Shown: one piece after another, positions 56,197 through 64,000 of the stretch
Numbering within the stretch: position 1 is the stretch's first letter
Layout of the letters: each line of letters starts with the position of its first letter
Source of the DNA: Streptomyces sp. NRRL S-37
GTDB taxonomy: Bacteria > Actinomycetota > Actinomycetes > Streptomycetales > Streptomycetaceae
Assembly: GCF_000721605.1 (NCBI RefSeq)
Contig: NZ_JOIZ01000002.1
Location: 124,001-188,000, forward strand
Length of the DNA: 64,000 bases
Reading direction: 5' to 3'
Made by a program: the position numbers and the translations under genes
Notes under the pieces: model-generated
The model's input: only the letters and a program-made list of their open reading frames with translations
Database searches by the model: none
What the model was told of the DNA's origin: nothing

Positions 56197-57084
56197 TCAG
56201 GTGAGCTGCGCCGTCCTCAGCAGGGTCATCAGGACGACCACGGCCAGCACCAACGCACAGGTGCCGTACTGCACCAGCGACCGCCGCTCGCGCGGAGCGT
56301 GCACCATGGCATACCCGATCACGACACCGGCGACGAGCCCGCCGACATGGGCCTGCCAGGCGATGTTGCCCCAGCCGAACGTGATGATCACGTTGATCAC
56401 CAGCAGGGCGATGACCGGCCGCATGTCGTAGTTGAGCCGGCGCATCAGTACGGCGGTCGCGCCGAACAGCCCGAAGATCGCGCCGGACGCGCCGAGCGAG
56501 GCCGTGGTCCCCGCGGCCAGCAGATACGTCAGCGCACTGCCCGCCAGGCCCGAGATCAGATAGAGCGCCAGATAGCGGACGCGGCCGAGAGCCTGCTCCA
56601 GCGGTCCGCCGAGCCACCACAGACCGAGCATGTTGAAGCCGATGTGCCAGATCTCCTCATGCGTGAACATCGAGGTGAACAGGCGGTACCACTCGCCCTC
56701 GGCCACCCCCTCGGTGGGGAGGAACGGCGCCGGCGGCCAGACGCCGACCAGCACGAGGTGGTCCAGCAGGGACGACCGGACCTGTACGGCGATGAACACC
56801 GCGAGGTTGATCCCGAGGAGGATCTTGGTCAGCAGCCGGGGATCGGCGGCGACGGCTCCACCGGCGAGCGTGCGGGGCAGGGAGGCCGTCGGCGCGTGGC
56901 CTGTGCCCGATCCCTTGCGGACGCACTCCGGGCACTGGAACCCGACCGAGGCGTCGACCATGCACTCGGGGCAGATCGGCCGCTCGCACCGGGTGCAGCG
57001 GATGCCGGTCTCGCGGTCCGGGTGGCGATAGCAGACGGGGACGCGCTGGGCGTCCTGCGGAGTGCCGGCTGCCTGGTCGTCCAT
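56197..57084 (-). CDS. Rhomboid family intramembrane serine protease with N-terminal zinc finger
   Basis: 295 aa. An N-terminal B-box-like zinc finger (about 17-60: CYRHPDRETGIRCTRCERPI then CPECM and CPECVRKG) precedes six helices. Catalytic serine in GASGAIFGLFG (about 204), histidine in WQAHVGGLVAG (about 256), and the WR-type loop EEIWHIGFNMLGLWWLGGPL. It cleaves membrane helices of unknown substrates. Convergent with crgA. ATG at 57084. Confidence 0.92.
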   Translation of the reverse strand: MDDQAAGTPQDAQRVPVCYRHPDRETGIRCTRCERPICPECMVDASVGFQCPECVRKGSGTGHAPTASLPRTLAGGAVAADPRLLTKILLGINLAVFIAVQVRSSLLDHLVLVGVWPPAPFLPTEGVAEGEWYRLFTSMFTHEEIWHIGFNMLGLWWLGGPLEQALGRVRYLALYLISGLAGSALTYLLAAGTTASLGASGAIFGLFGATAVLMRRLNYDMRPVIALLVINVIITFGWGNIAWQAHVGGLVAGVVIGYAMVHAPRERRSLVQYGTCALVLAVVVLMTLLRTAQLT

Positions 57085-57113
57085 GGGATCCCCTAGGTCG
57101 TGTGGAAAAGCCC

Positions 57114-57145
57114 CGCCCCGCCCATCCTTACGGATGAGCGGGGCG
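57114..57145 (-). terminator. Terminator after the cyclophilin gene
   Basis: CGCCCCGC / GCGGGGCG arms with an inner CATCC/GGATG stem and TTAC loop. Confidence 0.85.
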
Positions 57146-57187
57146 TTTGGTTCCCTTCGGGGGCTTTCGTACTCCGGGGACGGGGTG

Positions 57188-57724
57188 TCAGCCCTTGGTG
57201 ATCTCGCCGATCACGACCGACTCGATCACGACGTCGTTCACCGGGCGGTCGGTGCGCGGGTTGGTCTGCGTGGCCGCGATGGCGTCGACGACCTTCTGGC
57301 TGGCGGCGTCGGCGACCTCACCGAAGATGGTGTGCTTGCGGTTCAGCCAGGCCGTCGGCGCAACGGTGATGAAGAACTGCGAGCCGTTGGTGCCCGGCCC
57401 GGCGTTGGCCATCGCCAGCAGGTAGGGCTTGTCGAAGCGCAGGTCCGGGTGGAACTCGTCCTCGAACTGGTAACCGGGACCACCGGTGCCGTTGCCCAGC
57501 GGGTCCCCGCCCTGGATCATGAAACCGCTGATCACCCGGTGGAAGACCGTACCGTCATAGAGCTTGTCCGTGGTCTTCGCACCGGTCTGCGGGTGGGTCC
57601 ACTCCCGCTCGCCCTTGGCGAGCTCGACGAAGTTCTTGACCGTGACCGGCGCCTGGTTCGGGAAGAGCCGGACCTGGATGTCGCCGTGGTTGGTCTTGAG
57701 GGTGGCGTTGAGCTGCTCAGCCAC
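57188..57724 (-). CDS. ppiA: Cyclophilin-type peptidyl-prolyl cis-trans isomerase
   Basis: 178 aa, single cyclophilin domain: APVTVKNFVELAKGE, FHRVISGFMIQGGDP, GGPGYQFEDEF, LAMANAGPGTNGSQFFITV (active-site FMIQGGD and SQFFIT) and HTIFGEV. The small insertion KGEREWTHPQTGAKTTDKLY is typical of the streptomycete protein. Cytosolic, no signal peptide. GTG at 57724 after GGAAGG. Confidence 0.93.
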   Translation of the reverse strand: MAEQLNATLKTNHGDIQVRLFPNQAPVTVKNFVELAKGEREWTHPQTGAKTTDKLYDGTVFHRVISGFMIQGGDPLGNGTGGPGYQFEDEFHPDLRFDKPYLLAMANAGPGTNGSQFFITVAPTAWLNRKHTIFGEVADAASQKVVDAIAATQTNPRTDRPVNDVVIESVVIGEITKG

Positions 57725-58062
57725 GATGTGCCTTCCGTTGTCTTTCCGTGACTCCCTGATCCTCGCACGGACAGGGCGCGCAGTCGCCCGGCGTCCGCTC
57801 ACAGGTGACGGACCGGGCCGTTCCCCTTGCGCGGAACCGGGTGGGCGGTCCCGCGCCGGGGGCACATGGCGGCGATCCGTGGCATTGTCGACGACAAGCT
57901 CCTGTTGCCCGGATTCATCCGCTATCACAGTCGATATCACCACCGATCACGTTCATCGGCACCCGGATGCCCGTCCGCGCATGCCGCGCAGTGACCCGGC
58001 AGGCATGATCCGTAAAAGGGTGGAAAGTCGAAATACCGTACGCCACCGAGGAGGAGGAACCC
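57725..58062. other. Divergent promoter region between ppiA and the DUF5324 gene
   Basis: 338 bp, no ORF. It contains TTGTCGACGACAA (57885-57897), a 6-1-6 palindrome that could bind a GntR-type regulator. No clear -10/-35 pair. Confidence 0.5.
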
Positions 58063-58767
58063 GTGACCCGCATCGACAGCGTGCGCGCCGCGACCGGTTC
58101 GGCGAAGGACAGCGTGCTGCACGCCGCGGAAGCGGTGGCGCCCTACGCCGACACGGCCAAGGTCAGGGCCGCGCACTACGCGCAGGAGGCCCGCGTACGG
58201 CTCGCGCCCATGGTGACGCAGGCCGCAGGCCAGGCCCGCGTCCAGTACGGCGCCCATGTGCAGCCGTATCTGGAGCAGGCCCGGACGCATGTGCCACCGA
58301 AGGTCGACCTGGCCGCCCACCAGGCCGCCGACCGCACCCGCAAGGTCGCCCGGCAGGCAGCGGACTACTCCCGTCCGAGGATCGAGCAGGCGGTGGCCGC
58401 CGCCGGCCCCATGACGGAAGAGGCCGCGGCCCGTGGCGCGGCGGCGCTGATCGCGCTGCGCGGCCAGGTTCCGGCGCGGCAGATCCAGAAGCTGGTCCGC
58501 AAGCAGCAGCGGCGGGCGAAGACCGGCCGTGCCGCGAGGATGGTCCTGATCCTGGGCGCCGTGGCGGGCGGTGCCTTCGCCGCCTGGAAGTGGTGGGACA
58601 AGCAGGCCAACCCGGACTGGCTGGTGGAGCCGCCGGCCGCGACGGATGTGCCGTCGGGGTCGGCCAGGCTGACGCCGGTGGACGGCAGCAGCGGGGCCAC
58701 GCTCGACCCGGAGGTCGAGGCCAAGGAGGCCGAGGAGGAGGCCGCCCGGCGCGACGACCAGACCTGA
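58063..58767 (+). CDS. DUF5324 family membrane protein
   Basis: 234 aa. The first 125 residues are Ala/Arg/Gln-rich amphipathic helix (for example SVLHAAEAVAPYADTAKVRA, AAHQAADRTRKVARQAADYS), resembling apolipoprotein-like or Late-embryogenesis type repeats. One membrane helix (about 163-180, ARMVLILGAVAGGAFAAWKW) and an acidic C-terminus. Function unknown. It may sit along the membrane surface. GTG at 58063 follows GAGGAGGAGG. Confidence 0.75.
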   Translation: MTRIDSVRAATGSAKDSVLHAAEAVAPYADTAKVRAAHYAQEARVRLAPMVTQAAGQARVQYGAHVQPYLEQARTHVPPKVDLAAHQAADRTRKVARQAADYSRPRIEQAVAAAGPMTEEAAARGAAALIALRGQVPARQIQKLVRKQQRRAKTGRAARMVLILGAVAGGAFAAWKWWDKQANPDWLVEPPAATDVPSGSARLTPVDGSSGATLDPEVEAKEAEEEAARRDDQT

Positions 58768-58787
58768 CGCGCGGCGGCGTCAACGTC

Positions 58788-58827
58788 GCGGTGGGGCAGG
58801 AGACTTGGACGTCTCCTGCCCCACCGC
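58788..58827 (+). terminator. Terminator after the DUF5324 gene
   Basis: Perfect 17-bp arms (GCGGTGGGGCAGGAGAC and its complement) with a 6-nt loop. Confidence 0.9.
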
Positions 58828-58830
58828 GCC

Positions 58831-58844
58831 GTTTCACGTGAAAC
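58831..58844. other. parS: parS chromosome-segregation site (ParB binding)
   Basis: GTTTCACGTGAAAC, exact palindrome, held between two strong convergent terminators. Confidence 0.92.
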
Positions 58845-58847
58845 AAG

Positions 58848-58886
58848 GAACCCCTCCCACCGCGTTTCCGCAGGTGGGAGGGGTTC
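58848..58886 (-). terminator. Terminator of tRNA-Ala
   Basis: Perfect 14-bp arms GAACCCCTCCCACC and complement, with an 11-nt loop, just past the tRNA 3' end. Confidence 0.85.
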
Positions 58887-58891
58887 GATTG

Positions 58892-58964
58892 TGGAGCCTA
58901 GGGGAGTCGAACCCCTGACATCTGCCATGCAAAGACAGCGCTCTACCAACTGAGCTAAGGCCCC
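58892..58964 (-). tRNA. tRNA-Ala (TGC)
   Basis: 73 nt. Acceptor GGGGCCT / AGGCTCC, D-arm TTAGCTCAGTTGGTAGAGC, anticodon loop TTTGCAT with TGC, T-arm AGGGGTTCGACTCCCCT. CCA is not encoded. Confidence 0.96.
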
Positions 58965-59094
58965 GGAGGAAAGCGTCCACCTGCGAGAACCGCATCCCGG
59001 TGGGCGCCTGGGACCAGAGTACCGGGTCCCCCCGGGGATTCCGCAAAAAGATTGGGGGTCCCCGTGACCGACCACTCTCCGTAAGATGCTCGGA

Positions 59095-59118
59095 CGTGGT
59101 TCGCTACAGCGAACCACG
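59095..59118. promoter_or_regulatory. 24-bp palindromic operator upstream of the HTH gene
   Basis: CGTGGTTCGCT and AGCGAACCACG, perfect 11-bp arms with AC between. TAAGAT (59082-59087) is a -10 candidate, which would put the operator over the transcription start. Probably autoregulatory. Confidence 0.7.
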
Positions 59119-59146
59119 GTTCTTGGGGAAGCGATGGGGAGACGCA

Positions 59147-59695
59147 ATGGACGCCGCACAGCAGGAAGCCACCGCAAGAGCGCGGGAACTGCAGCGGAAC
59201 TGGTACGGGGAGCCGCTGGGGGCGCTCTTCCGTAGGCTCATAGACGACCTGGGCCTCAACCAGGCTCGTCTCGCGGGGGTTCTGGGACTGTCCGCACCGA
59301 TGCTGTCGCAGCTGATGAGCGGCCAGCGGGCGAAGATCGGAAATCCCGCCGTGGTGCAGCGGGTGCAGCTGCTGCAGGACCTGGCGGGGCAGGTCGCCGA
59401 CGGCAGTGTGAGCGCGGCCGAGGCGACCGAGCGCATGGACGAGATCAAGAGGTCCCAGGGGGGCTCGGTGCTCAGCAACACCACGCAGACGACGAGCGGT
59501 TCGGGAGCGCCCACGGTCAAGCGGGTGGTCCGTGAGATCCAGTCCCTGTTGCGTTCGGTGGCCGCCGCCGGCGACATCATCGAGGCCGCCGACACCCTCG
59601 CCCCCACGCACCCCGAACTGGCAGAGTTCCTCCGGGTCTACGGCGCGGGCCGCACCTCCGACGCGGTCACGCACTACCAGTCCCACCAGAACTGA
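59147..59695 (+). CDS. Helix-turn-helix DNA-binding protein
   Basis: 182 aa. A Xre-like helix-turn-helix (about 26-65, IDDLGLNQARLAGVLGLSAP, MLSQLMSGQRAKIGNPAVVQ) is followed by a short helical linker and a C-terminal helical region (about 120-175, VVREIQSLLRSVAAAGDIIE) that likely dimerises. No ligand domain is recognised. ATG at 59147 follows GGGGAG. Next gene is a kinase 87 bp downstream, which may be co-transcribed. Confidence 0.8.
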   Translation: MDAAQQEATARARELQRNWYGEPLGALFRRLIDDLGLNQARLAGVLGLSAPMLSQLMSGQRAKIGNPAVVQRVQLLQDLAGQVADGSVSAAEATERMDEIKRSQGGSVLSNTTQTTSGSGAPTVKRVVREIQSLLRSVAAAGDIIEAADTLAPTHPELAEFLRVYGAGRTSDAVTHYQSHQN

Positions 59696-59782
59696 TTCCC
59701 CGCCCGGCGGCCGGAGGGGGATCCGGCCGGCGGGGACGCGGGGAAGACGGGGGACACCGCAGGGGAGGGGCGACGCACAGCG

Positions 59783-61360
59783 ATGGGTGAGGTCTTCGCC
59801 GGCCGGTACGAACTGGTCGATCCGATCGGGCGCGGGGGTGTCGGTGCCGTCTGGCGCGCCTGGGACCACCGCCGCCGCCGTTATGTGGCCGCCAAGGTGC
59901 TGCTGCAGAGCGACGCCCACTCCCTGCTCCGTTTCGTGCGCGAGCAGGCGCTGCGGATCGATCATCCTCATGTCCTGGCGCCCACGAGCTGGGCCGCCGA
60001 CGACGACCAGGTCCTGTTCACCATGGACCTGGTCGCCGGCGGTTCGCTGGTCCACCTGGTCGGTGACTACGGCCCGCTGCCGCCGGCCTTCGTCTGCACC
60101 CTGCTCGACCAGTTGCTGGCGGGGCTCGCCGCGGTGCACGCGGAGGATGTCGTGCACCGTGACATCAAGCCCGCCAACGTGCTCCTGGAGGCCACCGGCA
60201 CGGGCAGGCCGCGGTTGCGGCTGTCGGACTTCGGCATCGCGATGCGGCTGGGTGAGCCCCGGCTGACCGAGACCAACCTGGTGGTGGGCACGCCGGGTTA
60301 TCTCGCGCCGGAGCAGCTGATGGGCTCCGAACCGGACTTCCCCGCCGACCTGTTCGCCGTGGGCCTGGTGGCGCTGTACCTGCTGGAGGGCGCCAAGCCG
60401 GACGCCAAGGCCCTCATCCAGTACTTCGCCGACCACGGGACGCCCGGTGCGCCCCAGGGCGTCCCCGAGCCGCTGTGGCAGGTGGTGGCCTCGCTGCTCC
60501 AGCCGGATCCACAGGCGCGGTTCCGTACGGCCACGGGGGCGCGGAAGGCGCTCGCGGCCGCCGCGGAGCTCCTTCCGGAGCCCGGCCCCGACGACGAACT
60601 GATCGAGATCTTCGACCAACTGGGCCCCTTGCCGCCGGGGTTCGCCGCGGACGGTCCGCTGAAGCGGGCTTCGGGCGTGGTGCGTACGGTCCCGCGGGAG
60701 GAGCGGGGTTCTCCGACCGGTTCCGGGTCCATCGGGGGCGCGGGCGGCGCGGACGCCTCCGGCGGTACGACCGGCCCCGGATCCGTCCGGGACACGGGCG
60801 GCACCGCCGGCCCCGGATCCGTCCGGCCGGCCACGGCGGCGGGCGCCGGCACGAACGCCGGAACCGGCTCGGGTGAGCACGGTGCGGGCCCGGACGGGGG
60901 CGGAGGCGTCGTACCCGCCGATCCGCGTCCGGGCACCGCGTCCGGCGCCTCCCCGCGACCGCCCGGCATGTCGGACACCGGGAGCTTCCCCCTGCCGCCG
61001 CCCCGGGCCATGCTCACCTCCTCCCCCGCGCCCGCTCCGCCGCCCCCCGAGCAGGCGCCCCGGGTGCCTGTGCGGCACCGGCCGGCCGACGCCGTACCGT
61101 CCGTGTTCCCCCACGACCCCACTCACCGGCTGCGCTCCCCCCTGCCGCGGCCGGCCGCGCGGCCCGACGCCTCCACCGCGGAGTACACCGCCCAGGCCCC
61201 GCCCGCGGGCGAGGCACGGTCACAGGGCGGGCCCACCGCCCCCCGGACCCATCGCCGGCGCAGCCGGCGCCCCGGTCCTCCGGCACGGGTGGCCGTTCCC
61301 CTGCTGCTTCTGGCCCTGGCCTGCTACGCCGTGGGGTTCTGGGCCCTCACGCGTCTCTGA
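59783..61360 (+). CDS. Ser/Thr protein kinase with C-terminal tail anchor
   Basis: 525 aa. Kinase: GRGGVGAVWRA (about 16-26), catalytic lysine 38, HRDIKPAN (125-132), DFG (149-151), APEQ in the activation segment. Residues about 290-490 form a long disordered Gly/Thr/Pro/Ala-rich linker with repeated TAGPGSVR/TTGPGSVRD units. The final helix (about 502-522, VAVPLLLLALACYAVGFWAL) ends two residues from the C-terminus, so there is no external sensor: a tail-anchored kinase. It presumably responds to cytosolic or membrane partners. The neighbour is a secreted membrane protein, convergent. Confidence 0.9.
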   Translation: MGEVFAGRYELVDPIGRGGVGAVWRAWDHRRRRYVAAKVLLQSDAHSLLRFVREQALRIDHPHVLAPTSWAADDDQVLFTMDLVAGGSLVHLVGDYGPLPPAFVCTLLDQLLAGLAAVHAEDVVHRDIKPANVLLEATGTGRPRLRLSDFGIAMRLGEPRLTETNLVVGTPGYLAPEQLMGSEPDFPADLFAVGLVALYLLEGAKPDAKALIQYFADHGTPGAPQGVPEPLWQVVASLLQPDPQARFRTATGARKALAAAAELLPEPGPDDELIEIFDQLGPLPPGFAADGPLKRASGVVRTVPREERGSPTGSGSIGGAGGADASGGTTGPGSVRDTGGTAGPGSVRPATAAGAGTNAGTGSGEHGAGPDGGGGVVPADPRPGTASGASPRPPGMSDTGSFPLPPPRAMLTSSPAPAPPPPEQAPRVPVRHRPADAVPSVFPHDPTHRLRSPLPRPAARPDASTAEYTAQAPPAGEARSQGGPTAPRTHRRRSRRPGPPARVAVPLLLLALACYAVGFWALTRL

Positions 61361-61386
61361 CCGCCGCTGTCCGGGCTGTCCACGGC

Positions 61387-62727
61387 CTACGGAACGGCCC
61401 GTCGCCGGGCCGCCAGCGTCCACACACCGAGCCCCGCCAGCAGTGCGGTGCCCGTGCCGATGCCGCCCACGGCGAGCGCCCGGAAGGTGGTGTCGTCGCC
61501 CGCGTCCTCGCCCCCGGCCGCCGCCTCCCGGTCCTCCTCCGTGACCGTGAAGACGTCCGGCGGCACGGACTCCCCCGCGTATCCGGGCCCGTCCTGTGCC
61601 GCACCGTCCAGCCGTACCCGCAGCGTCAGCGGGACGGGCCCGTCGCCGAAGTCGTCCGCCACCGCGGCCGAGAGGTGCGCGACGAGGTAGTAGGAGCCGG
61701 CGAACCGCATCGCCCCGGTCTGGCGGCCGCCGGCGTGCCGGTTGGCGTACAGGACCGGCGGGAGGGGTGCGAGGCTCTCCGCCTTCCGGCTGCCGTCGTA
61801 GCCGACGCCCACGTCCACGACGCGACCGCGTACGGGGTTGTAGAGGTCCAGGTCCAGCGCGGCGGCGGTATAGCCTCTGACGCCCTTGCCCGAACCGCCC
61901 AGTTCGGCGGTGGCGTGGAGCTGCCGGCCCCAGTCGACGGGGACCTTGTAGAAGAGTGTCTGGCCGGGGCGGATGTCGTCCCGCCAGACCCCCTGGCCGA
62001 CGGGGGTGGCCCGGGAGAAGCCCGCGCCTCCGGAGCGCCGTTCGGGCTTCCCGGTGAAGGGCTGGGGCGGGGCGGAGTTCCACTCCTTCGGCGCGCTCGG
62101 CGCACCGGCCTGCTCCACAGGGGGTTCCGCCACCGCGGTGAGCTCCATCTCCCAGGGGCCGGGGGAGGAGCCCTCCCCGTCCGGGTCGACGCGTTCGACG
62201 CTCAGGTAGTACGTACCGGCCTCCTGGCAGAGTGATCTCCCGGGGGAGATCTCCCGCATGGCCCACGCGGCGACCGGATGCCGGCTGCCGGCGGTGCCGA
62301 AGCTCGCCGTGTCCACGTCGCAGGAGCGGCCCTCGCCGTCCTGCACGGACACCTTGACCCCGTCGATGACGGAGGCGGTGCGGCCGGCCGGGGGCGCGGC
62401 GGTGGCGGAGACGTACGTGCTCGTGGTGGCGTCGAGTTCGAGGCGGTAGTGGACCGCGCCGCTCGCCGGGAGGGTGCTCCGGTAGGTGCGGCCGGGCTTC
62501 AGCTCCATGGCGTCCGCGGTGCTCGCGGTGCCGTCGATCCTCCGCGCGTCCTCGGCGAAGGCATAGGCCCCGGTGTCGTCGGCGGTCTCGTCCGCGACGG
62601 CCGCCCGCCCCGGCAGCACACCGGCCAGCGCCAGCACCGTCACGGACGCGAGCGTCACCACGCCCGCGCGTCCGCCGGCCGGGGGGCTGACGCGCCCAGC
62701 CCGGGTCCTGCCCCGCCGTCCCCTCAC
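61387..62727 (-). CDS. Secreted type I membrane protein of unknown function
   Basis: 446 aa. Signal peptide (about 1-44, ending GRAAVADE), a large extracellular part, and a final membrane helix (about 418-440, AVGGIGTGTALLAGLGVWTL) with a basic tail. The outside region has two halves, each with an extracellular-type beta fold and a cysteine pair near 150 and 180 (GRSCDVD and SLCQEAGTYYL). YYLSVERVDPDGEG and FAGSYYLVAHLSA recur in the two halves. I recognise no enzyme. The stop is 27 bp from that of the kinase. GTG at 62727 after GAGGGGTGG. Confidence 0.75.
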   Translation of the reverse strand: MRGRRGRTRAGRVSPPAGGRAGVVTLASVTVLALAGVLPGRAAVADETADDTGAYAFAEDARRIDGTASTADAMELKPGRTYRSTLPASGAVHYRLELDATTSTYVSATAAPPAGRTASVIDGVKVSVQDGEGRSCDVDTASFGTAGSRHPVAAWAMREISPGRSLCQEAGTYYLSVERVDPDGEGSSPGPWEMELTAVAEPPVEQAGAPSAPKEWNSAPPQPFTGKPERRSGGAGFSRATPVGQGVWRDDIRPGQTLFYKVPVDWGRQLHATAELGGSGKGVRGYTAAALDLDLYNPVRGRVVDVGVGYDGSRKAESLAPLPPVLYANRHAGGRQTGAMRFAGSYYLVAHLSAAVADDFGDGPVPLTLRVRLDGAAQDGPGYAGESVPPDVFTVTEEDREAAAGGEDAGDDTTFRALAVGGIGTGTALLAGLGVWTLAARRRAVP

Positions 62728-62818
62728 GCGCCACCCCTCGTCGTCGCCCGGACGTCGCACCGCGCCCACATCCTGCCCCGCGGACGAGGCCCTGCGACAA
62801 GTCCCCGGCACACACAAA

Positions 62819-62844
62819 ACCCCGACCGCGTGGGCGGCCGGGGT
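62819..62844 (-). terminator. Terminator after the DLW-39 gene
   Basis: ACCCCGACCGC and GCGGCCGGGGT with one mismatch, downstream of the short leftward gene at 62869. Confidence 0.7.
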
Positions 62845-62868
62845 CTGTTCAGCGTCGGATGTCGGTAC

Positions 62869-62997
62869 TCACGAACCCGTGGGCACGGAGTCAGTCGCCT
62901 CCGTCCACAGATCCTGCTCGGCGCGATCCGCCTGGATCTGGCGGTACACGAGGAGCCCGCCGATGGCGGCCAGTGCGACCAGGAGAAGCTTCTTCAC
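62869..62997 (-). CDS. DLW-39 family short membrane peptide
   Basis: 42 aa. LLLVALAAIGGLLVYRQIQ is a single helix, and EQDLWTEATD gives the conserved DLW motif near the C-terminus. Found near gyrA and tRNA genes in actinobacteria. Function unknown. GTG at 62997 after GACGAGG. Confidence 0.85.
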   Translation of the reverse strand: MKKLLLVALAAIGGLLVYRQIQADRAEQDLWTEATDSVPTGS

Positions 62998-63336
62998 CGC
63001 GCGACCTCGTCTTTCCTTGACGTAGGGGACCTCTGCCGCCCGACTATACACACCGGTCGATACCGATCGGTGACCTGCGTCGGCTCCACCAACTGCCCTC
63101 CGGAACGGCGCAGTAGAAGCGGAGTACGGCGATCCGGCCGGAGGGTGACCACATCCGCACGGACGGTCACTTTGGCAGTCTTTCCGCCGCCTCTGCATCT
63201 TTTCTCCGCCCATGCGCCCATCCGTGTGGTGTTCATCTGAACATCCACGCGCCACGAGCGTCGGTCCACCACTTAGCGAGCCCCATACACATCATGAGGA
63301 AAGTACGCAAATCGCCCAACCCGAAAGTGAGGGGCC
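62998..63336. other. Intergenic region upstream of DLW-39 and the secreted protein gene
   Basis: 339 bp. No ORF with a ribosome site. Divergent promoters are expected but none is clear. Confidence 0.5.
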
Positions 63337-63705
63337 ATGGCCCGGAACAAGGTCATGAAGCTGTGGAACGCCATCGTCACCGCCTTCCTCGCGCTGTGCA
63401 CGGCGCTCGGACTCATCACCACGACCGCTTCCGCGGCCGTACCGCAGACCGACAAGACGCGCAACAGCGACAGCACCCCGAACATGTCGGCGCCGACGAC
63501 GCCCCTGCGGCCCCGGTCACTGGCCAGGGCCCTGCCCCCCACGATGAAACAGCGCATCCACGCCGAGGCCCACGGCAAGTCTCCCAGTTGCCGGCACCGT
63601 CCGCTCTCGGACACGACGGCGGAGTCCGGCTCCGCGGACTGCTCCGACGACACGACGTCCCCCCGCACGGAACCCGCCGCCGGCCGCATCCCCCTCCAGC
63701 GCTGA
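63337..63705 (+). CDS. Small secreted protein, probably DUF6344 family
   Basis: 122 aa. A signal peptide or anchor (about 1-32, LWNAIVTAFLALCTALGLIT then ASA) is followed by a polar Thr/Ser/Pro-rich chain with MKQRIHAEAHGKSPSCRH, a segment conserved in this family, and two cysteines (about 84 and 102). Function unknown. ATG at 63337 after GTGAGGGG. Confidence 0.75.
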   Translation: MARNKVMKLWNAIVTAFLALCTALGLITTTASAAVPQTDKTRNSDSTPNMSAPTTPLRPRSLARALPPTMKQRIHAEAHGKSPSCRHRPLSDTTAESGSADCSDDTTSPRTEPAAGRIPLQR

Positions 63706-63797
63706 TCCCCGGGCCTCCGCCGCCCCTCCTCGCGCCGTCGCCGCCTCCCCGAGTCCTGGCGAACTCGCGTACGGCACCACGGCCCGAGCCGACACCA

Positions 63798-63830
63798 GAA
63801 GACCCCGGTCGACATCCGACCGGGGTCTTC
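63798..63830 (+). terminator. Terminator after the small secreted protein
   Basis: GAAGACCCCGGTCG and complement, perfect 14-bp arms, followed by a short T-rich stretch. Confidence 0.85.
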
Positions 63831-63934
63831 TTCGCTGTCCACGGCAGGGGACGGGTGCCGGTCGCCGTCCGGATCCCGCCCCTCCAGGCAGGTTCCCGGG
63901 CGCCGCCCGCCGGCTGATGCGCCCCGTGAATACC

Positions 63935-63968
63935 GAAGACCCCCAGCCGGTACCGGCTGGGGGTCTTC
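63935..63968 (-). terminator. Terminator of tRNA-Ile
   Basis: Perfect 16-bp arms (GAAGACCCCCAGCCGG and complement) with a TA loop. Confidence 0.88.
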
Positions 63969-63972
63969 TCGC

Positions 63973-64000
63973 TGGTGGGGCTAACAGGATTTGAACCTGT
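63973..64000 (-). tRNA. Partial tRNA, probably tRNA-Ile (3' end only)
   Basis: The window ends inside the gene. Visible on the minus strand: T-arm ACAGGTTCAAATCCTGT, acceptor strand TAGCCCC, discriminator A and an encoded CCA. Anticodon not visible. The Ile call rests on similarity of the 3' part. Confidence 0.7.

Overview
The window is high-GC actinobacterial DNA with GTG/ATG starts, many 1-4 nt translational overlaps and terminators without U-tracts. Gene content points to a Streptomyces core chromosome near oriC: the fhaA-fhaB-pstP-rodA-pbpA-pknB cell-envelope cluster, twin class E sortases, crgA, a proteasome activator, a gamma-butyrolactone (GBL) receptor/AfsA pair, three perfect copies of the Streptomyces parS sequence GTTTCACGTGAAAC, and a DnaA-box cluster. 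From memory, gene order largely follows the S. coelicolor SCO3815-SCO3862 region. I could not check this.

Layout. 1-2.2 kb: a branched-chain 2-oxo acid dehydrogenase (BCKDH) operon running left (E1a, E1b, first codons of E2). 2.6-6.2 kb: two divergent transmembrane Ser/Thr kinases. 6.3-12.3 kb: proteasome activator Bpa, a charged-repeat membrane protein, a quinone reductase, a Drr-type ABC exporter and a K+ channel with an RCK domain. 12.3-18.4 kb: moeA, a mobA-like fusion, and a second complete E1a-E1b-E2 operon with a divergent Lrp-type regulator. 19-30 kb: a phenylacetate/aromatic-acid region (TetR regulator, 3-hydroxyacyl-CoA dehydrogenase, paaN, paaABCDE), interrupted by a SpoU methyltransferase and an HTTM/DUF5819 membrane pair. 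30-33 kb: rhodanese, J-domain-like protein, DUF2252. 33-36 kb: GBL receptor, AfsA homologue and NAD-dependent epimerase with an autoregulatory element (ARE)-like operator. 36-41 kb: two-component system divergent from an ABC transporter with FtsX-like permease. 41.7 kb: tRNA-Leu. 42-50.5 kb: FHA/phosphatase/RodA/PBP/PknB cluster. 50.7-51.7 kb: an Mrr-type endonuclease with a phage-like N-terminus. 51.8-55.5 kb: two sortases, pabA-like amidotransferase, small membrane protein, DUF881. 55.6-57.7 kb: crgA, DnaA boxes, rhomboid protease, cyclophilin. 58-64 kb: DUF5324, parS, tRNA-Ala, HTH regulator, a fourth Ser/Thr kinase, a secreted type I membrane protein, a DLW-39-type peptide, a small secreted protein and the 3' end of a tRNA-Ile.

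The main regulatory observations are: (i) three ACCG-N6-CGGT palindromes upstream of the second BCKDH operon, between the dehydrogenase and paaN, and at the paaABCDE promoter, suggesting that one TetR (PaaR-like) repressor links branched-chain and phenylacetate catabolism; (ii) a parS site inside the overlap of two genes; (iii) a convergent intergenic gap with five or six DnaA boxes; (iv) an ARE-like element between the GBL receptor and afsA; (v) an exact inverted repeat at the promoter of the HTH gene near 59.1 kb.
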